A DNA stretch of 64,000 bases from Lota lota. Lineage: Eukaryota > Chordata > Actinopteri > Gadiformes > Lotidae. The translations under genes and the position numbers were made by a program. The notes below the pieces were generated by a model, which had not been told where the DNA came from, ran no database searches, and saw nothing but the letters and a program-made list of their open reading frames with translations. Where the stretch lies: positions 1 to 64,000 of the forward strand of contig JACYXH010000265.1 of the NCBI GenBank assembly GCA_026745465.1, written 5' to 3'. Positions 37,843 through 64,000 of this stretch are shown here, in pieces. The stretch's first letter is position 1, and the number at the start of each line of letters is the position of its first letter.

Positions 37843-37848
37843 AATAAA
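37843..37848 (+). terminator. fads2 polyadenylation signal
   Basis: AATAAA lies 283 bp after the stop codon and is followed by T-rich GTTTTTGGCTTTTCC, a convincing 3' end. Confidence 0.65.
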
Positions 37849-37865
37849 GTTTTTGGCTTTTCCCC

Positions 37866-39808
37866 CTAGCTTTGTGATGTTATAATTTCAGCAATTTTTT
37901 ATATTAACTATATTGTTCGTTTATTAGGCGTCTATTAAACACAGATCAGATGAATATGGATTCTGTGCTTGAAACCCTGAGAGAGTTCCTCTTGGTAGAC
38001 TGAGGATTATGAGATCTTAACATAATTTCCATATTTGCCTAGGAGTAAGCCAGCAAGGGCTACCTCATCTCCACTATTGTGACTAACTTTCCATAAACTT
38101 AGCATCTTAATGTGAGTTTTTACTTATTCGACAACAGCATTGCTATTGTCCAACACCAGGGAAGGTATTCATTGATGTGCTCAGGGTAGCATACTGAGAC
38201 AAAGGTGGTTGGGATGGTTCTCATCAAATTGAACACTGACCCCAGGTGTATCTCACGGGCTCCATAGCAACCCGGAAGAGACTACAGCAATGTGTGCATT
38301 GTCTCTTTTCAAATGCTTTACTGTGCTTTGAACACGTGCAAAGAAACGTGATCTCCCCTCTTGTTTTAGTCTCTTTGAACTAGGAGACAATGGCTTAGCC
38401 TCTCCCTATCTCAGATCCCTCGGTCCTCGTTGAAGCGCAGCGTAGCCTCAGACTCCTCAGCAGGGCTATGCGGTCTGCTCCAGGATCAAACAGAAAGGGA
38501 AGGCAAAGAAGCAAGTTTCTGTCAGGGCTAAGATGGCATCGTAATGCTATCAGCAACAGAAACCATATGAAACATGAATCATAATTAAACAGAAATATAG
38601 CAATGATAATACTAAGAAATCATTGCGGTAAACATGATACAAGTGATAAATTGAGCCAATTAGAGAGATGTGATTAAAGGTGTATACACACACAAAGAAA
38701 GCATCAAATGGAATCAACGCGTGAGCATTATTCATTTTTATTATGATATTCATTTCTTTAACTCATTTTATCCTCATATTTACAACAGCCCTCTTTTTTT
38801 TGGCTTACCTATTTAACCGACACCTACTTAACACTTGTTTTGAAAAGAAATTACAGCAACTCTCTCAGTGAATCAAGCTCATGTTACATTACGGATTGAG
38901 TATTTCATTAGGGAGTGCCTCACATGCTGCAAAAAAAAAGAAGCACATTTATAACAGACTCCCAAAAGACTTGATGGAATTTCCCTTCTAAAATTACTTG
39001 CCGTTGAGAGCCCCTGTTATGCCAGATTCGGAAAGGTTGGGAAACATAGAAGGAAAATAACATCAATTTACCAGTAGGATATGCTCCCTAATTATTTCAG
39101 TATTGAAGCAAATGTCACATGACATGATTATGAATATATTGATTTAAACCTAGAATGACACATTACTTTTAACATGTTTTGTTATAAAAAAGTATGTCTG
39201 TAAACAGTAATCACATGAAAGTAATGAATTCAAATATATTGGAATGGTAGATTCTGGCACAGGAATTGTGGTTACGCAATAGTTACATAGTAGTTAAATT
39301 ACATGTTATTTAGTAAACACCATAGCTAATTATTATTCAGTGTATGCGCAAACGTCTCGCACACATATATTTCATTAGTTTCATGCACACACACACCTAC
39401 AATTATACACATACACACACACACCTACAATTACACACACATACACACACACATGCACACCTACAATGACACACACACATACACACACACACATTCAACA
39501 GTCAATCGCGTTGTGTTCTCTATTTTATACAACACACACTTCTTGAAGCAACAGTATACGTTTATCAGGTAAGAAGAAAAAGGCAATAACATAAGAAAAC
39601 ACTTGAAAACTTAAATTGATCAGTGATACAAAATAAATATACAATTACAATTTGTACAACACCAATTCTGTATATTCTACCGTAGGGTGTGCCTTTGTGA
39701 AGACATGTAAATATGTTTGCTTAAATGGTAAGCTCTGAATAGATTGGACTGGTTGAACAATGATCAGCTGTGCAGGGCTGTGATTGGCTACCGGTGAAGT
39801 GAGCAGGT
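37866..39808. other. Convergent intergenic region between fads2 and eps8l2
   Basis: AT-rich unique sequence with CA-rich patches at about 39.37-39.50 kb. No exon recognised. The eps8l2 3'UTR occupies its right end. Confidence 0.6.
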
Positions 39809-56657
<16,849 letters not shown>

Positions 56658-56817
56658 TTTTGTCCTCGTCTCTCGGTGACACGTCTCGGCCCTTTACGTC
56701 ACTTAGTCATAAACAGCCCAAACACAAAGACAGGAGCGATGTACACATGCAGACCGGCCAGGACGGGATCAGATTAAGCCTGAGATTCCAAGCATATGGA
56801 CCAGTCAGCAAGGGAAC

Positions 56818-57066
56818 ATGGAGAGAGAGGGGCGGGGGGGGGAAGGGAAGGGAGAAAGGGAGAGAGAGAGTGAGAGAGAGTGTGTGAAGAGGGTGAGAGA
56901 GAGAGGGAGAGAGGGTGACAGAAAGAGGGCGAGAGAGTGGGAGAGGGAGGGAGAGAGTGAGAAAGCGGGAAATAGAGGGTCAGAGAGAGAGAGAGAGAGA
57001 GGGCAAGAGAGTGGAAGAGGGAGGGAAAGAGAGGGTCAGAGAGAGAGAGGGGGGAGAGAGAGGGGT
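56818..57066. repeat. GA-rich low-complexity region upstream of the eps8l2 start exon
   Basis: Interrupted GA/GGGA arrays over about 250 bp, starting about 160 bp 5' of the eps8l2 start codon on the gene strand. Confidence 0.9.
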
Positions 57067-57371
57067 GTGGGACATGAGAAATATTGACTGGTGCCAGGGA
57101 CCCAAACTGAACAAACATTCCTCAACAGAGGGGCTCTATACCCGAGGTCCCTGACCCACAATCCCTCCCCACATACTAGGTTAGCGATTCTTGTACGCCC
57201 CTGTTCCCTATGAAAGTACCTTAGGATAAGGCTGTCCACTAACGGAGGGAAAGGTAAATATGTAACAGAATTGTGGACAGAATTCATGTGTAAGTGGGAT
57301 GTGTGTGTGGGGATGAACTCACTTGGCCTCTCTCTGAGATCCCTGTAAACTCATGGTTTAAGACATCCACC

Positions 57372-57373
<2 letters not shown>

Positions 57374-57442
<69 letters not shown>

Positions 57443-57662
57443 GAGAGAGAGAGAGAGAAAGAGAGCACTAGATGAGAGAGATAGAGAGATTAGGATAATA
57501 TCCAAAGCAAAAGCAGACACACAGACACACAGATACACAGACACAGACACAAATAGAGAGATAGATAGATAGATAGATAGATGGATAGACAGATAGATAG
57601 AACAGACAGACAGACAGTCAGACAGAGATAGATACATAGATAGATACATAGATAGATAGACT
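57374..57662. repeat. (GA)n followed by (GATA)n and CAGA-type repeats
   Basis: Pure GA at 57374-57439, then (GATA)n and (CAGA)n at about 57553-57662. Confidence 0.92.
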
Positions 57663-60600
57663 TGCAGACCGATGTTTGTACAATACAAATTAGCAATAGC
57701 CACACGTAAATAAAAACGTGTTTCCAGGCTGAGGAGCAGGTGCGATGCCCAGTAGCCAGACTGCTGTGGGACAATGGTTGACAGCAGGCTGACCTGCCCG
57801 CGGTAATGAGATCTGAAGCCTACCTCTCACATAGACGCCATTTCAAAAATGTGCCTATCATGTTTAAGAGATGATAATAATGTTTTTGAGAAATGTGTGC
57901 GTCTGCTCAGGATACTAACGCACGTTCACTGACTGTTTATATGTTAACCGCCTCTATTCGCACCCCCTTTGTTCTTGTAGAGTTCAACTTCCAATGAGTC
58001 CCTGCTGTCCTTTTAATTATTACTTTTCCTCCAGGTTTGTGTTTACCTCAGGGGACTTGTGTGTGTAAGCATGCACCTCTTTAGGGAGCGTCATCCGTTT
58101 GTATTATTTATAGTGGCAAGAAGAGGGTGGGATGTTGTGTCAGTCGTTAGCATTTTAAATGGCCAATCTGTACTACCGACTTCTTCGCACTTTGTGGTAT
58201 TGGCCATCGCGCACAGAATAGCTCAAGAGGTTTTCATACCCTATTCTTGCTGCAGGAAGATGAAACGACTCGCAAAACTGGTTCACCATGAAGAGCTTTT
58301 GCTCCCTTTGTTATTCAGAACAATGGAAGGACTTTGACAAGACGGTGTTGCACACCAAACAATACCTTCAACTGTTAGCTGGACATAAACAAGCACCTGT
58401 CGTGACAGTTTATCTCGTAGCGGATTAGAAAGATAATCAGCCTTCATCGATAGTCTCCGTGGATAATCTCATGCAGGTAACAGGGCAATAGCACTCATCG
58501 AAAGGAGTTTATTTGCCCGGCCCAGGGGTCAAATCTAGTTGTTGCTGTCGTTTTTGTTTTCTAATCCTGTGTCTGAATCGCGGCACCAAAACGCCAATAC
58601 AAAACTTTGACTCCCCAGAGCTGCTTAGCTAGAAGACAAAAGGCGCCAAGGAGACAGAGACATGGGATAGTGAGCAAGAAGGTAGCAACTCTGTACAAAA
58701 GGTTGACTTCCTCTTTCTGTCTTTATCTCCCTGGTCATCTTCTCTTGGTGTTATTGTTGCCAGCCCTGGCCTACTGCCAGCCTTCAGGAAGGAGGTGAAG
58801 TCAGTGCACAGCAGGCTGGGTGTCATGTGTTGTTAAGCCCTCACCTAGCTAGATCTTTCTGTGCACACCTCCCCTCACCTGGGGCCCAGGATGTCTGTCC
58901 ACCATCGATGATTACAGTCAATACCCCGTGCAACACATCATTGTGTATAGGTTTCGTGGAAACACTGTGTGCATAATGGACCAATACTGTGTTCAGGTTC
59001 GTTTACGTCAGTAGATATTATGCTTTTGTGCCGACTTCAATCAAAACACGTGTGTGCGTTGACTGGCTTTAATGGAATGAAGATAGGGAAGCTGGCTCGT
59101 CTCTTTTATAGCTGGTGATGTTTGATATAGGTCAAAGTATGTCGCTGCACACTAACAATGGGCCTACTTCATTATTAATAGTTGCATCTTTGCACCTGTA
59201 ACTTGAAGTGAGCTTAAATTCCTGTTTTTAAATCTGGAATCCAACAGGTGTGAGTTTAACCATGCATTTGTGTATCATTACATGAAATGAAAGCTAGAGT
59301 GGAGACCAGTCACTGACTATTACATGCAGGACTGATCCACAAATCCTCCTTAATAACCCATTGATCAGAAATTGAATCACAGACGGTGAGATTGATCAAG
59401 GTATACTTGAACTAAAGCCAAATAGTTTGATCATCTGTGTTTGTATGAATATCCTCATTGTCTAACAACTGTGTTTTAAATTAGGGAGATTTTCCAGCAG
59501 GTCTAATAATGTTGATTGGTAAAGAGTTAAGTAGTTTAGGTGCATAGACAATATGTCTTATGTAATGTTTGAGTAAAGAGGTCCAATCAGAGACTGTATA
59601 ACAAGCCAAGATGAACTTGGGCCTATGATCCTTTTGGAAGAGATATGAGTTATCTGATTGTTTTTCATGGCACCGAGACAATTCACCAAGACACACATTT
59701 CAATTGACTCTTCAATACATTTTGGTTGACGTGTTGTGTGGGCTACCTTTCCTGAGGTATGCAGTGTAGCCTATACAATGTGATATTATTTTATTCAGTA
59801 GACCATGGCCTGAAGCCAGCCCCAAACATCAGCTCAGATTTCACATGGGCAGCTATCAATTAGTTCATAACGATTATACACCGCATTCACATTACCACGT
59901 TCTGTTTAAAACCACATAACATAGAATCTAGATTCTAACATTGTTCTTTTTGGTGCTCCAAAATAGGTTTATTTCGATTCTTCTTTAGAATCTCGGTCCT
60001 AATGTTAGACTATTTTTGTAAATGTAAAACTTATATTCTTTCGGCCACAAAAAAAAAAAAAACTACATTTAACATACGTCGTCAGATAGAATTCCCAGGT
60101 GATACATGTAGATAAATATAAAGAGTAAGGTTGTTTTTTTTACCTTGTGCACGACCTTGGAGTGTCTATATTCTGGCTGGGATCCTCACGGGGATAAGCG
60201 AGGACGAAGAATCGCCAGATGCATCAGTCTGCCATCGGGGTCCAGCCAATCCAGGGCAACGTTCACTGTGCCTGGATGTGACCTGGTAGTTTGCTTATAC
60301 AAAAAAAAAAAATCTTTCGGAAGTTGTGGTGTGTTTGTAAATAATAAAACAACACATATGCAAATGTAGGCTTGCTGCTGGTCCTGGACGTAGTAAGTAG
60401 CCACTTGTTGGCTTGAGAAGCAACGCAGGTTTAGAAGACTGACAGGTGACTCGGCAGGTAACTCAACCTGAAACGGGCGGAGCCTGGGTAGGTTTCACCA
60501 GAACATTTCCAAACCCGTTCTCCTTCAATCTAACAAGTGTGTTGGGTTGTAGAATGAGTTGTTTTTGAATCCCATGGTGTCCTTGCACTAACTACACGAG

Positions 60601-61645
60601 CACGCCTGGGACGGTTTCACGTGCTTGTTTACAACATGTAGGGCCACGTAATAGCCGTGACCATTGATCAGATAAGTGCAACGGTTTTCGACACTAAAAT
60701 ACAATGATAGATTAATCTCACGGCATCCCTGCCTGGCACAAATCACAACACGGCGCGTCTTAATATGTAGGCGCAGAGAGAGACACACACATGGTGCAGC
60801 CTTTGTTGTACAGTCGCCGTAAGCCAGTAATGTATGGTAACTTTTTGGGCAAGCAAGTCGGGGATCAGAGTAAAGTAGAGTCCAGGCAACATGGATGCCA
60901 GAGGAGCAACTGTGTGGAACATTGCCCGGGGTTTTTAGTGTCACCTGCGGGTAAGAACGGCCGCTCCTTGTTCAGGTACTGATCCAGCCTGGAAGCACAC
61001 GAGAATGTTTCATGACATTTCAAGAGATACATAGTCAGCCTAGGTTATTTTATTTTTTTGGTCGGTAGTAGGTCACGATGAATGGGACTATTCCTCTCAG
61101 TGGGAAGGGGAGAGGAAGCCGCGTTAGGTTGCGGTTATATAAAAACACTCAAGAATGTGGTGCAAATGGGAGTCCTGATCTCTTCTGTACTCTCACTCGT
61201 TGGCCTCCTGCTCGGTTGTTGCTCAAGCGCCCGCACACATGATGCGATGCTAAATGCAATGTGTTGAATCTGGTTGCCATGGACACCTTGGAAATGGGTT
61301 TGATTATTAACTGCCCGTTTGCAGAATGCGAAATGGCTGGGGGAAAAAATGGTTAAACCTCATATAGATAACCCGTACAATGCTATAAATATCGTTTTAA
61401 CTAGACGCAACCGTAGCATGGTAGTTTTGCGTAACCTATAGCTATCTGAAGTGCAGGATAAAATAAAGAATGTAATAATTTCATTGGAACATAGATCTTA
61501 ACAATGCCTTTGTATCATAATGTTATGATGAACATTTAGGGAAAGACAAAAGATAAATCAGTAATTTTATTTCAGCCATAAAAAAAGTTAACATTTATAA
61601 AAGAAAACTTCTGCCCTCTAGAGGTAACAAAAAATAGGCAGGTCG

Positions 61646-61651
61646 TTTATT
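61646..61651 (-). terminator. Candidate tmem80 polyadenylation signal
   Basis: TTTATT on the + strand (AATAAA on the gene strand) about 360 bp beyond the candidate tmem80 stop codon. Confidence 0.3.
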
Positions 61652-62006
61652 CATTTTCAGTACATTACAATAAGATATAGGTTCGATAACAAACAACAAT
61701 AGAAAAATATATAAACTAGTCTAAATGTGCTTTTTTTTACAGAAATATTAATAATGCCACATCTAATTAGCATGATACAATCCTCTGATAAAGCAATATT
61801 ATATCGCTCTATGTTTATAACACAAAAATAAATGTGTTATTAAAAAACTACCCATTCAAGATCACCTAGTATATATTAAAACAGAATCCATTACCAAACC
61901 AAAAAAACAACAACTATATAATACTAAACAACAAAACGAAGTGTCGTTCTGGTCTGGCGGTGTTTCAAGCTGTAGCGCAGTCACTTGATGCCAAGAAGAG
62001 ATCTTT

Positions 62007-64000
<1,994 letters not shown>

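Larger units (their letters stand above)
56658..62006. other. 5' region of eps8l2 and intergenic sequence up to tmem80
   Basis: This must contain the eps8l2 promoter and any noncoding 5' exons, which I could not place. Apart from the GA and GATA repeats it is unique AT-rich sequence. An X-box-like GTTGCCATGGACAC lies at 61274-61287. No coding exon recognised. Confidence 0.5.

Noticed and set aside
61274-61287. X-box-like GTTGCCATGGACAC as a tmem80 promoter element
   Set aside because: tmem80 is transcribed towards this point, so the site lies beyond its 3' end. It could belong to eps8l2, but no start is mapped there.

Overview
The window is animal nuclear DNA, almost certainly from a ray-finned (teleost) fish. 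Genes are split by short GT-AG introns, the desaturase is a fish-type Fads2 with no Fads1 beside it, and the linker, cytoskeletal and ciliary genes all have clear vertebrate relatives. The extreme density of (CA/TG)n, (GA/CT)n and long poly-C/poly-G runs resembles cod-like (gadiform) genomes; this is inference, not proof.

Layout from left to right. (1) 1-10,564, + strand: 3' part of syt7 (synaptotagmin-7), from a late linker exon through both C2 domains to the stop codon; the 5' part of the gene lies before the window. (2) 10,565-23,200: noncoding, with a possible long syt7 3'UTR, minisatellites and a strong fold-back sequence. (3) 23,226-26,835, +: saxo4 (formerly ppp1r32), a small ciliary microtubule-associated gene with an RFX X-box at its apparent promoter. 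(4) 29,383-30,624, -: single-exon lrrc10b with long acidic ends. (5) 34,002-37,560, +: complete fads2, 12 coding exons, 445 aa, with all cytochrome b5 and histidine-box motifs. (6) 39,809-56,657, -: eps8l2 (PTB, SH3 and C-terminal SAM-like/effector regions; at least 17 coding exons recognised, introns full of repeats). (7) 62,007-64,000, -: 3' part of tmem80, running off the window end.

No operon-like cooperation is expected. syt7 is a Ca2+ sensor for exocytosis, saxo4 and tmem80 are ciliary, lrrc10b is an LRR protein of unknown job, fads2 makes long-chain polyunsaturated fatty acids, and eps8l2 is an actin-regulatory scaffold. In human, SYT7, LRRC10B, SAXO4 and FADS2 sit together at 11q12 while EPS8L2 and TMEM80 lie at 11p15.5. 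Here the two sets are joined between about 37.9 and 39.8 kb, and the saxo4/lrrc10b order and orientation are changed.

I found no CRISPR array, prokaryotic-type system, virus or intact transposase gene. The most notable non-gene structures are a 77-bp tandem satellite with a 308-bp higher-order period inside eps8l2 intron 1, two MITE-like elements, a near-perfect hairpin at 14.4 kb, and simple repeats that serve as splice-site sequence in several genes. Exon boundaries were set by eye from splice consensus, reading phase and remembered family sequences.
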